IMG/VR virus record: IMGVR_UViG_3300025886_000160
Coordinates: 1 to 24,026 of that record
Reading direction: 5' to 3' (one strand)
Source of the DNA: a virus
Length of the DNA stretch: 24,026 bases
Part shown: positions 7,801 through 13,968 of the stretch, piece by piece
Layout of the letters: each line of letters starts with the position of its first letter
Position numbering within the stretch: position 1 is the stretch's first letter
Made by a program: the position numbers and the translations under genes
Notes under the pieces: generated by a model
The model's database searches: none
What the model saw: only the letters and a program-made list of their open reading frames with translations
Told to the model about the DNA's origin: nothing

Positions 7801-8076
7801 CCAATAATGTGTAAAGTCTAACTTATTGATTAGGTATTGATTGAGAAGACAGGATGCGGAAACGCGAAGGTGTATAATTCCGGGCAAAGGTTCACCGATA
7901 CCCCCCCAATTGAGGGAGTGGGGGGCGAAGTTCCACAAGGTCAATATTGAAAACGGCGCCGCTTTATACTAGGATGGACAGGGCAATCCAAGAAACCCCC
8001 GATAGGTACAACACACGTTTTCCAAGGTTTGCATCCAAGGCCGGTCCTCGAGACTTACGAACCCGATGCAAAAACC

Positions 8077-8216
8077 CGTTTACAGGTGTACTATACAGAC
8101 AAGCGTTCTCTATGTGTAGTCGGAGGTTACCTATCCACGGCAAATTATCTAAGTAAGTAAACGCGATACGGGCCACCCCGGGATTGAGTCAGTATCCGGA
8201 CTCCGCGTTTACAGGT
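8077..8216 (+). repeat. 11-bp direct repeat competing for one complementary strand
   Basis: CGTTTACAGGT occurs at 8077-8087 and 8206-8216. The segment GTAAACG (8157-8163) can pair with either copy: the distal copy gives a 9-bp stem (GTAAACGCG/CGCGTTTAC), the proximal one a 7-bp stem. This allows two exclusive RNA folds. Confidence 0.55.
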
Positions 8217-8259
8217 CCCGTGTAGACACTTCGGGAGGGTGCAATTCCCTCCGGGACCG
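8214..8259 (+). ncRNA. tRNA-like minihelix 1 (acceptor stem + T-arm)
   Basis: A perfect 7-bp stem GGTCCCG/CGGGACC (8214-8220 and 8252-8258) encloses a 14-nt linker and a T-arm-like hairpin: GAGGG, 7-nt loop TGCAATT, CCCTC (8235-8251). This is the acceptor/T half of a tRNA with the D and anticodon arms replaced by 14 bases. It lies 41 bases before the first early gene. A simple GGAGGG/CCCTCC hairpin is an alternative fold. Confidence 0.5.
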
Positions 8260-8299
8260 CGACGTGGCAAGTTGCCATATCATTAATAAATTCAACATT

Positions 8300-8710
8300 A
8301 TGCAGGTTCGCATATACCAACCAACCATCGAGGGCGATACGTCCATCGAATCTAGCCTGACCATCAAGTTCGGCACATCCACGAGGAGCCTCAACACGCA
8401 ACTCGGCACACTACTCACGGAAATCTTCGAACGGATGGATTTCTACAAGTCCATGGGTTCACGGCTCTGCACGTGCAATGCCCCCCTGTTGGTCACCTTC
8501 AGCACGAAGAATCAGACCATAGACCTCGGGTCTATCGACGAGGAGCTCGTCCACAAGCTCAAGCCCTCGTACAATACCAAGGGTCGAATCCGGTATGCTC
8601 GACGCATCGTCAAGTCGGCGAAGTGGATGATTGAGACCCCTGACCGTCTCAACAATACCATCGGTGCCGACGAGCTGATTGCAGGTCTCGAGGCTCAGTT
8701 GAAGGACTGA
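8300..8710 (+). CDS. Hypothetical protein, first gene of the rightward operon
   Basis: This 136-residue protein starts at ATG 8300 after an A/T-rich leader (attcaacattATG); an in-frame ATG at 8264 is less likely because it lies next to the tRNA-like element. The N-terminal half is beta-rich (MQVRIYQPTIEGD, SLTIKFGTS), the C-terminal half helical and basic (KGRIRYARRIVKSAKWMIE). No known motif, membrane segment or signal peptide was seen. It is flanked on both sides by tRNA-like minihelices, so it may be excised as its own mRNA. Codons are C-rich in third position, unlike the A+T-rich DNA upstream. Confidence 0.75.
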   Translation: MQVRIYQPTIEGDTSIESSLTIKFGTSTRSLNTQLGTLLTEIFERMDFYKSMGSRLCTCNAPLLVTFSTKNQTIDLGSIDEELVHKLKPSYNTKGRIRYARRIVKSAKWMIETPDRLNNTIGADELIAGLEAQLKD

Positions 8711-8718
8711 TTCTGACA

Positions 8719-8772
8719 ATGGTACTTGGAGGGCACAACGTGCCGGGGGGCTCGATTCCCCCCTACCATCCA
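8719..8772 (+). ncRNA. tRNA-like minihelix 2 with a hairpin in the linker
   Basis: Outer stem ATGGTAC/CTACCAT (8719-8725, 8763-8769; six of seven pairs), T-arm GGGGG, loop CTCGATT, CCCCC (8746-8762), and CCA right after the stem (8770-8772). The 20-nt linker folds as GGCAC-AAC-GTGCC (8732-8744), like a tiny anticodon arm. It fills the gap between the first and second genes. Confidence 0.5.
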
Positions 8773-8790
8773 ACCCCAAAACAAAACAAC

Positions 8791-8862
8791 ATGTACCACA
8801 TCATCCTTTTCATCAGCGTCCCGGCAATCGTCGGGGCGCTCCACCTCTTAAGAAACCTTTAA
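8791..8862 (+). CDS. Very short membrane peptide
   Basis: This 23-residue reading frame starts at ATG 8791 after accccaaaacaaaacaac, the clearest A/C-rich Bacteroidetes-type leader in the operon. It is one hydrophobic segment (IILFISVPAIVGALHLL) with a short polar tail (RNL). It ends one base before the next start. It could be a membrane-acting early peptide; the leader and tight spacing are the main evidence that it is translated. Confidence 0.45.
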   Translation: MYHIILFISVPAIVGALHLLRNL

Positions 8863-8863
8863 A

Positions 8864-8995
8864 ATGCCACGTCCACGCATCAAGCGCCGCTCGAATGTTG
8901 ACCAACGTATCAACGCTGTACTCAAGCAACTCACCCGACACGAAGTTAAATCCGCACAGATCCGCCTGGACATGCGCAAAATTGCCACATCATGA
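8864..8995 (+). CDS. Short basic protein
   Basis: This 43-residue protein starts at ATG 8864 and its stop overlaps the next start (ATGA). It is strongly basic, with MPRPRIKRRS at the N-terminus and a predicted helix after it. Nucleic-acid binding is plausible, but no family is recognised. The stop/start overlap and shared C-rich codon use support it as a gene. Confidence 0.6.
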   Translation: MPRPRIKRRSNVDQRINAVLKQLTRHEVKSAQIRLDMRKIATS

Positions 8996-9204
8996 CCACC
9001 AATCCCGATTACCTCAACACCTCGAACAACTTGCTCAGGCTTCGGCGCTATCAGCGAGCCATCAAGCATCACGATAAGGAATTGTACAGGGAGAACCACG
9101 AGTACCTGCTTATCGAAACCTTCTTCTCCATGGACTCTAGCAGACGCCACAAGCTCGCAACCGCTTTCCCATGGCTCAACATGCAATACACAACTTGGAT
9201 TTGA
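8992..9204 (+). CDS. Small protein of the FF..D...L..AFP family
   Basis: This 70-residue helical, basic protein is translationally coupled by an ATGA overlap. Its C-terminal part, IETFFSMDSSRRHKLATAFP, matches the C-terminal part of the protein at 10418-10744 (IDAFFKADNNNKPRLVEAFP), so the two share a domain. From memory, similar short domains occur in other Bacteroidetes phages, without known function. Confidence 0.65.
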   Translation: MTTNPDYLNTSNNLLRLRRYQRAIKHHDKELYRENHEYLLIETFFSMDSSRRHKLATAFPWLNMQYTTWI

Positions 9205-9205
9205 C

Positions 9206-9523
9206 ATGAACCCTCTCAACCCCCGCCCGATGAGCAATCCCAAGCAAATCCAAAAGCAGTTGGCCCGTGAGAAGGCCCACGCGGAACGCATGGCCGCCCC
9301 GAACGGCTTCGTCATCTACAAGTACTCCTTCAGTGAGATGAAGCGGATGTACGTCAAGTCTATCTCCGACAGCCTGGACTACGTCGATGAGGTCGAGTAC
9401 ACCGAAGAGAAGTCCGAGGCCCTCGTTCACCCCAACTACGAATCCGCCCGGTGGGACACCGCAGGACGCGACCACCTCGAGTACGTCATCGTCGGCGAGG
9501 TCTTCCGCATCGAAAAACTTTAA
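9206..9523 (+). CDS. Hypothetical protein
   Basis: This 105-residue protein starts one base after the previous stop. The N-terminus is basic and helical (QIQKQLAREKAHAERMA), the rest acidic and mixed (SLDYVDEVEYTEEKSEAL), ending in a beta-like EYVIVGEVFRIEKL. The start region nearly duplicates that of the gene at 9540. A second in-frame ATG at 9230 is possible. Function unknown. Confidence 0.65.
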   Translation: MNPLNPRPMSNPKQIQKQLAREKAHAERMAAPNGFVIYKYSFSEMKRMYVKSISDSLDYVDEVEYTEEKSEALVHPNYESARWDTAGRDHLEYVIVGEVFRIEKL

Positions 9524-9539
9524 CCCCACATTACGAGAC

Positions 9540-9800
9540 ATGAACCTTATGAACCCCCGCACACGTCGGCGCTCATCACCTCTCGACAGGTTGGTGATGC
9601 GCAACTCCAATGGCGAGTACCTCGTCAGCTATCAGAGCAAATTGGGCAACTACTTCTTGGTCAAGAGCGACGACCTCGCCGATGCCCGCAGTTTCACAAG
9701 AGTACAACGCCGCTTCATCGAGAAAGTTCTCGGATTCACGACAGTAAGATACGGCGATTGTGTACACAACACGACCCCACATTACGACGACCAACGCTAA
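9540..9800 (+). CDS. Hypothetical protein
   Basis: This 86-residue basic protein begins at ATG 9540, 16 bases after the previous stop; a second ATG at 9549 is in frame. After a basic start (NPRTRRRSSPLDRLVMRN) it has GEYLVSYQSKLGNYFLVKSDDLADA and a basic helix (FTRVQRRFIEKVLGF). The mix of short strands then a helix could be a small nucleic-acid or protein-binding fold, but no family was recognised. Confidence 0.6.
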   Translation: MNLMNPRTRRRSSPLDRLVMRNSNGEYLVSYQSKLGNYFLVKSDDLADARSFTRVQRRFIEKVLGFTTVRYGDCVHNTTPHYDDQR

Positions 9801-9805
9801 TTACT

Positions 9806-10084
9806 ATGTATCAATACCGCCCCCTTTTCGTACAGATGGAGCAGAATAACGACGGCTCCGACCGCGTCTTCATCGCAGACCTCGACAGCGAGACCAATGA
9901 GCCCTGCGACGGCTTGACAATCTCTTACGACTACAGACTCAACACGGCTCGTCAGGTAGCTATCAAGTACCTGAACTCCATTGATGTCTACGTCCACGGC
10001 TACACGGTCAACGACGACCACTACATCCTGTACATCACAGACTTCGCATTCATCCTCAATAAACCAACCACCTCAAATGGCTAA
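9806..10084 (+). CDS. Hypothetical acidic protein
   Basis: This 92-residue acidic protein starts at ATG 9806, five bases after the previous stop. Alternating hydrophobic residues (RPLFVQMEQ, RVFIADLDSE, YILYITDFAFIL) suggest a small beta-sheet fold with one helix (NTARQVAIKYLNSI). The stop overlaps the start of the next gene by 8 bases. Function unknown; the acidic charge could suit a DNA mimic, which is speculation. Confidence 0.65.
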   Translation: MYQYRPLFVQMEQNNDGSDRVFIADLDSETNEPCDGLTISYDYRLNTARQVAIKYLNSIDVYVHGYTVNDDHYILYITDFAFILNKPTTSNG

Positions 10085-10421
10085 AGCAAATGGCCCCCTG
10101 GCATACGCCAAGCTGATTCAACAGTCGGGCGACATCAGTCCTGTACACTTCGCCTACCTCGTAGGAATCCTCCACACAGCTCTCGAGCATGCCTTCAAAA
10201 ATCGACAGGCAGAACTTGACGAGAAGATCCGCGCAGGTGTCAACTACATCGTCAACCCGCACTTCGAGAAGCGCATGATTGAGGAGTTGTACTTCTTGGT
10301 CAACCAAGCTCAAGAGCACATGGACGGCTCGAAGGGCTCTATCAGCAAAATCAATTACCGCGACCTCTTGCACGAGTACAATCTTGAGGAAGCACGAAAG
10401 CAACACCCCCTGAAATCATGA
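10077..10421 (+). CDS. Hypothetical helical protein
   Basis: This 114-residue protein starts at ATG 10077 (ctcaaATGGCT), overlapping the upstream gene by 8 bases. It is nearly all alpha-helical, with segments such as SPVHFAYLVGILHTALEHAF and KRMIEELYFLVNQAQEHMD. No motif or membrane segment. The stop overlaps the next start (ATGA). Function unknown. Confidence 0.7.
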   Translation: MAKANGPLAYAKLIQQSGDISPVHFAYLVGILHTALEHAFKNRQAELDEKIRAGVNYIVNPHFEKRMIEELYFLVNQAQEHMDGSKGSISKINYRDLLHEYNLEEARKQHPLKS

Positions 10422-10744
10422 GTAACAAACATCCCGACGGGTACATCCCGAAAATCAAGTATTGGAAGTCACGCCTCGAATCTGCTACGACCTCGTATGA
10501 CAAGGCAAAGGCAAACTCAAAGCTCGCCTACTTCGTCACTCAACACACCTCGAAGTACGGGCCTCTCAATACGGAAGAGCTCAGTCCCCCTGATTGGAAT
10601 ACACAAGCCAACTACGACAGGCTACGCCGAGAGGGCGGCGGGTCGTTTTACACAGCCCTCATCGACGCCTTCTTCAAGGCTGACAACAACAACAAGCCTC
10701 GCCTTGTCGAGGCATTCCCCGAAATCTTTATCCCTAAATCATGA
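10418..10744 (+). CDS. Paralogue carrying the FF..D...L..AFP domain
   Basis: This 108-residue protein is coupled by ATGA overlaps on both sides. The last third (YTALIDAFFKADNNNKPRLV, then EAFP) matches the C-terminal domain of the 70-residue protein at 8992-9204; the N-terminal part is different and contains KSRLESATTSYDKAKANSK, a probable helix. It looks like a two-part version of the same family. Function unknown. Confidence 0.7.
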   Translation: MSNKHPDGYIPKIKYWKSRLESATTSYDKAKANSKLAYFVTQHTSKYGPLNTEELSPPDWNTQANYDRLRREGGGSFYTALIDAFFKADNNNKPRLVEAFPEIFIPKS

Positions 10745-11004
10745 GCACCAACGACTACGACTTCAAAGTCAACGAAGCCCTGCTCGCCTACATCATCAAC
10801 GGTGACAACGGCGATATCACCAACGACGAAGCCGATCAAGTCGAAGCCTTCCTTACAGAGAACGACATCGAGACTGTCGAGCTACTGTACAACGGCGAAG
10901 ACCTCGACAAATCCTTCGCCCAATGCGACATCACAGGCGCATGGTGTATGGCTGTACAAATCCTGTGTTACAAGTACCGCAACTTCAAATGGACACGAGT
11001 ATGA
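10741..11004 (+). CDS. Hypothetical acidic protein with CDITG motif
   Basis: This 87-residue very acidic protein has ATGA overlaps at both ends. After a helical acidic body (EADQVEAFLTENDIETVELL) it ends in AQCDITGAWCMAVQILCYKY. From memory, a similar C-(D)-x-(T/N)-G ... C ... hydrophobic end is seen in small proteins of other Bacteroidetes phages. Three cysteines lie in the last third. Function unknown. Confidence 0.65.
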   Translation: MSTNDYDFKVNEALLAYIINGDNGDITNDEADQVEAFLTENDIETVELLYNGEDLDKSFAQCDITGAWCMAVQILCYKYRNFKWTRV

Positions 11005-11405
11005 ACCTACACTTCGAATTCAGCACAATGCAACTGACCTCCGACTTCGAGTACAACGACCACGAGACCTTTGTCGTCCGCTTCCTTGAGGCGCAGGGCC
11101 TGAAGTTCGAGTGTTGGACAGGCGGCAACGACGTATGCAAGTACCTGCATCACCCCGCGTCCGGCTACTGCTTCCATATCCCCAACTCGCACTTATACGA
11201 CGAGTCAGAGGAGCTCTTCAATACCTTCTCGATTGCGTGGGACAAGTGGAGCACGGGTCGTGGCATGTACACCTTCCTTGGTATACGACCGCTGCTCGCC
11301 CTGCTCAAGTTCGCCCCTCATATCGACACCGATACTGAGGAGGACATGAACAATTGGGAACGCGCCCTTCAAGATTACATCCAATCACACGACTATGCTA
11401 ACTGA
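11001..11405 (+). CDS. Hypothetical protein
   Basis: This 134-residue protein starts at ATG 11001 by ATGA overlap; an upstream in-frame ATG at 10989 exists but the overlap start matches the operon's habit. It has aromatic-rich segments (FVVRFLEAQGLKFECWTGGN, YLHHPASGYCFHIPN) and a C-terminal acidic helix. No known domain was recognised. Confidence 0.68.
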   Translation: MNLHFEFSTMQLTSDFEYNDHETFVVRFLEAQGLKFECWTGGNDVCKYLHHPASGYCFHIPNSHLYDESEELFNTFSIAWDKWSTGRGMYTFLGIRPLLALLKFAPHIDTDTEEDMNNWERALQDYIQSHDYAN

Positions 11406-11736
11406 CATGAACTTCCGACGAAGCCTTCAATCCAAACCCAAGTTAGTCGAGGAGCTATGCAACCTCTCGGAAGAGGCACTTGAGTGCATCGGCAGATGTG
11501 AATCCAAGGCGGCACACATCACCTCGAATCAGCTGAAAATGTTCTTAGAATTCCTTGACGACGACGACGATTGGTACCTCGATTGGAAAGACATCATAGA
11601 TTCAATATATGCACAAGCGAAGTTCGTCACGCGTTATGAGCACGGTCCCAATTGCCGTCGCAAGCAGATGTGGACTAACATAGAGCGCATTTGCTACCTC
11701 TTCTACCGCCACTCTCAAACCCCTCAAGACAAATGA
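11395..11736 (+). CDS. Hypothetical protein
   Basis: This 113-residue protein can start at ATG 11395 (overlapping the previous gene) or at 11407 just after its stop; the second start follows a GACATGAAC context seen at two other starts. Helical, with an acidic patch (FLEFLDDDDDWYLDWKDIID) and a basic Cys-containing end (GPNCRRKQMWTNIERICYLF). Function unknown. Confidence 0.65.
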   Translation: MLTDMNFRRSLQSKPKLVEELCNLSEEALECIGRCESKAAHITSNQLKMFLEFLDDDDDWYLDWKDIIDSIYAQAKFVTRYEHGPNCRRKQMWTNIERICYLFYRHSQTPQDK

Positions 11737-11969
11737 AGTACACACCTCAAGACATCGAGAATACAAGGCGCGTCATCCTGGACGAGCTGATTGACGAGAT
11801 GGTACGCACCTCTCGTGCAAAGAACCTGCACCCTGTCGATAGGGTCGCCGCACTTCAACTAACCTTAGACCTTGAGGGCATTCGTAATGAGTCCTTCGAC
11901 TCTGAGTACCGCCACGCACAAGCCATGCTTATGGAAGATTCCAATCAAAAACCCAAAGACAATGAGTAA
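11733..11969 (+). CDS. Hypothetical helical protein
   Basis: This 78-residue protein starts at ATG 11733 in an ATGA overlap. It is a continuous amphipathic helix pattern (TRRVILDELIDEMVRTSRAK, AALQLTLDLEGIR) without aromatic core residues, so dimerisation or binding to a partner is plausible. The end overlaps the GP88 gene by 8 bases. Function unknown. Confidence 0.65.
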   Translation: MKYTPQDIENTRRVILDELIDEMVRTSRAKNLHPVDRVAALQLTLDLEGIRNESFDSEYRHAQAMLMEDSNQKPKDNE

Positions 11970-12594
11970 GCTCAACCTTCTGACGCAGAACAGCAAGATG
12001 AAAAAGACCTCCGAGTACTTCGGGCTCGGGGTCTACAACTTCACGATTCCTGCACATCGAGACCCGGAGACGGGCCGCACGACCTGTCCTTTCGCCGGGG
12101 CATGCAAGTCCTTCTGTTACGCCAATTGGGAGACCCGATACGGCTACAGCTTCGACGCCTCGAAGGCTGCTTCTGCTCGCAAGTACGAGCTGACCAAGAC
12201 TGACGACTTCGTAGACGAGATGGTGTCCGCCATCCGCCGCAAGCGCAAGCTCGACGTGGTCCGCATCCATGACGCCGGCGACTTCTACTCTCCTGAGTAC
12301 AGAGACAAGTGGCTCGAGGTCATGCGCGTCTGCGACGACAAGCAATTCTATGCATACACTAAGTCCCTGCCGTTCTTCCGTGACATTGACCTGCCTGACA
12401 ACTGTAGCATCACCTTCAGCTTAGGCGGTACGCTCGACGAAACCATCGACTTCGATACCGAGCGCCACTCACGCATATTCGACACAGTTGACGACCTTTT
12501 AGAGGCCGGGTACGTGGACTGTAGTAAGCACGACCTCTATACAACACACTTTATTTCCCCGGACAATCACCGATCCGGCCTCATCAACCACTAA
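11962..12594 (+). CDS. GP88-family phage protein (Cys-cluster)
   Basis: This 210-residue protein starts at ATG 11962; the frame continues upstream to 11872, but 11962 follows the A-rich acccaaagaca leader. It has LLTQNSKMKKTSEYFGLGVY, then the cysteine cluster TCPFAGACKSFCYANWETRY (Cys42, Cys48, Cys52) and RIHDAGDFYSPEYRDKWLEV. This matches my memory of the 'gene product 88' family named after a mycobacteriophage protein. The Cys spacing C-x5-C-x3-C suggests a metal or iron-sulfur site, and the following AGDFYS..Y...W is the most conserved part. The function of the family is not known to me. It is the best conserved protein in the first half of this operon. Confidence 0.8.
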   Translation: MSKLNLLTQNSKMKKTSEYFGLGVYNFTIPAHRDPETGRTTCPFAGACKSFCYANWETRYGYSFDASKAASARKYELTKTDDFVDEMVSAIRRKRKLDVVRIHDAGDFYSPEYRDKWLEVMRVCDDKQFYAYTKSLPFFRDIDLPDNCSITFSLGGTLDETIDFDTERHSRIFDTVDDLLEAGYVDCSKHDLYTTHFISPDNHRSGLINH

Positions 12595-12601
12595 TCACAC
12601 A

Positions 12602-12859
12602 ATGCCTGACCCTAATCACATCCCCGGGTACGATGCCTGGAAGACCTCCGGCCCACCCGAACGAGACGAACTGCTCACCACCACAATCCAAATAACAGTA
12701 GACATAGAATTCTTACATGATAACCCTGATTCTCCTACAGACTGTGCGCAACAAGCGCAAGAAGCAATATCAGAAGCAATACGCACCAAGCTCGGCCTCA
12801 ACACAGCAGACTTCGAAGTCAATGTCGAGCTCGCAATACAAGAGACACATGAAGCGTAG
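12602..12859 (+). CDS. Hypothetical acidic protein
   Basis: This 85-residue acidic protein starts 7 bases after the GP88 gene. A strand (TTTIQITVDIEFLH), then a helix (DCAQQAQEAISEAIRTKLGL), then a strand (FEVNVELAIQE) suggests a small alpha/beta fold. No family recognised. The last 11 bases overlap the start of the short membrane peptide gene. Confidence 0.6.
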   Translation: MPDPNHIPGYDAWKTSGPPERDELLTTTIQITVDIEFLHDNPDSPTDCAQQAQEAISEAIRTKLGLNTADFEVNVELAIQETHEA

Positions 12860-12932
12860 CTCTTACTTCTGTGCAGCCTTTGGCCTCGTTGGTGTCGCCT
12901 TATGCATGCTCTATCTAATCATTACAGCTTGA
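12849..12932 (+). CDS. Short membrane peptide
   Basis: This 27-residue frame starts at ATG 12849 within the end of the previous gene. After MKRSSYF there is one transmembrane segment (CAAFGLVGVALCMLYLIITA), running to the C-terminus. It is followed by a promoter, so it closes the first part of the early operon. It could be a signal-peptide-like or membrane-acting peptide; real translation is likely but unproven. Confidence 0.5.
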   Translation: MKRSSYFCAAFGLVGVALCMLYLIITA

Positions 12933-12936
12933 GGAA

Positions 12937-12968
12937 TTTGGTCACATCCAAAAAGCTTTATACATTTC
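12937..12968 (+). promoter_or_regulatory. Bacteroidetes-type promoter
   Basis: TTTG (12937-12940), a 20-base spacer and TACATTTC (12961-12968) match the known Bacteroidetes sigma factor pattern TTTG-N19-21-TAnnTTTG with one mismatch. The start codon at 12987 follows 18 bases later, after aaataaaacaac. It lies in one of the few non-coding gaps of this operon. Confidence 0.7.
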
Positions 12969-12986
12969 GACCATAAATAAAACAAC

Positions 12987-13400
12987 ATGAACAAAGAACA
13001 ACTGCTCGAGACTCTCAAGGGTCTCACCACCGCTATCGAGAGCGGCAACAACACCGCCTCAAGCGAGGATCTGTATCAGTCCTTCTATGCGGGCATCCGG
13101 TACGTCCTTGATGAGCTTCGACACATGGACTGTGAGGAGAAGGAAGTTAACTGGTCTATCGGTAGCGACGACGGGGCCGATGAGTACGGTAGCCTTGCGA
13201 TTAAGTGGCAGCTCAGTAAGGAGTTCTTGCGGGACGTCGGTAATTGGAACGACACCTTCGAAGTGAAGAGTGAGAAGTATGTCGAGCACATTCCTAAGCG
13301 CGACATCTCCACCATCCTCAATGATATCGGCCTGGCTTGCGACCCACCGGCGCAGCCTACGACGACTGAAACCACTAACCCTGAAACCCCTAATGCCTAA
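12987..13400 (+). CDS. Hypothetical protein
   Basis: This 137-residue protein is the first gene after the promoter at 12937 and has the strong leader ataaaacaacATG. It is helical at the N-terminus (EQLLETLKGLTTAIESG, FYAGIRYVLDELRHMDCEEK) and ends in a Pro/Thr-rich low-complexity tail (PPAQPTTTETTNPETP). The tail is probably a flexible end. No family recognised. Its TAA shares a base with the next ATG. Confidence 0.7.
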   Translation: MNKEQLLETLKGLTTAIESGNNTASSEDLYQSFYAGIRYVLDELRHMDCEEKEVNWSIGSDDGADEYGSLAIKWQLSKEFLRDVGNWNDTFEVKSEKYVEHIPKRDISTILNDIGLACDPPAQPTTTETTNPETPNA

Positions 13401-13591
13401 TGCCTAGTATGGACTACTGCAAGTTCGAGAACACCGCGATTGATATGGCTAAGTGTGTCGAACACCTCGAAGATGACCGCCGGCTGCCTTCCGTAAGGGA
13501 GGTGGCTGCTTTCAAGCGTCTCGTAAAGTACTGTGAAGACTTTCTTGAGTACGCTGAAGACTATAACCTTGATACAGAAGACAATGACTGA
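13400..13591 (+). CDS. Small acidic helical protein
   Basis: This 63-residue protein starts by TAATG coupling at 13400 (13409 is an in-frame alternative). It is an acidic helical protein with two Cys (KFENTAIDMAKCVEHLEDDR; RLVKYCEDFLEYAEDYNLD). Function unknown. Confidence 0.6.
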   Translation: MPSMDYCKFENTAIDMAKCVEHLEDDRRLPSVREVAAFKRLVKYCEDFLEYAEDYNLDTEDND

Positions 13592-13778
13592 ACACGACTA
13601 CCTTGAACTGTGCTCTGATCTTGCCGACCTGATTGTCGCGGCGAGGCACGGGCGCGACTACTTAGTGCGAGAGGAGAACGGAGACATGCGTTACACACCT
13701 GCTGCCCAGCACACCTTTGACGACGCAATGTGTGACGTCGAGCGCCTCATTAAAAAAGCAACCAACTACAATGATTGA
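13584..13778 (+). CDS. Small acidic helical protein
   Basis: This 64-residue protein starts at ATG 13584 in an 8-base overlap. Two helices: HDYLELCSDLADLIVAARHG and FDDAMCDVERLIKKATNY. Size, charge and Cys positions resemble the preceding gene's product, so the two may be distant paralogues (weak inference). Function unknown. Confidence 0.6.
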   Translation: MTEHDYLELCSDLADLIVAARHGRDYLVREENGDMRYTPAAQHTFDDAMCDVERLIKKATNYND

Positions 13779-13968
13779 CCCTAACTCTGAAGAAACCTTA
13801 GTTGCCATTGGCAACGAGGTGGGCCGACTGCTCGAGCAGTACGGCGTAATTGAAACTGAGCCTATTGACGACGACGGTGGCTACGTCATGGAAGAGGACA
13901 TGTACGCCATCTATGAGGACTTCGTCTGTTGCATCCTCGATAGCATCCAAAAATTAGAAAAGCAATGA
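13771..13968 (+). CDS. Small very acidic protein
   Basis: This 65-residue protein starts at ATG 13771, overlapping the previous gene by 8 bases. It is dominated by Asp/Glu (GVIETEPIDDDGGYVMEEDM) between two helices, with FVCCIL near the end. Strong acidity in an early phage protein can indicate a DNA mimic or a host-enzyme inhibitor, but nothing here proves that. Confidence 0.6.
   Translation: MIDPNSEETLVAIGNEVGRLLEQYGVIETEPIDDDGGYVMEEDMYAIYEDFVCCILDSIQKLEKQ

Larger units (their letters stand above)
7561..8258 (+). ncRNA. Candidate large structured non-coding RNA
   Basis: About 700 bases without a believable gene are dense in stem-loops. Examples: CAGGG/CCCTG at 7610-7623; ACAT-ACCCC/GGGGT-C-ATGT at 7630-7651; ACGTTC/GAACGT at 7696-7710; C6/G6 at 7901-7925; TTTGCATC/GATGCAAA at 8028-8072; ACTATACA/TGTGTAGT at 8090-8120; GTAAACGCG/CGCGTTTAC at 8157-8212; then the tRNA-like minihelix at 8214. 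Strand is assumed from the downstream genes. Large ornate RNAs such as GOLLD and ROOL occur in phages near tRNA genes; this could be one or a new type. Boundaries are approximate, and the pairing was found by eye. Confidence 0.5.

Noticed and set aside
7594-7944. Minus-strand frame of 116 codons
   Set aside because: Composition unlike a protein of this phage, no leader, and it lies across the hairpins of the structured region.
7947-8176. Short frames on both strands in the stem-loop region
   Set aside because: They mirror each other over inverted repeats and show no protein-like features.
8719-8772. Complete canonical tRNA gene
   Set aside because: No room for D and anticodon arms; only acceptor and T-arm features are present.
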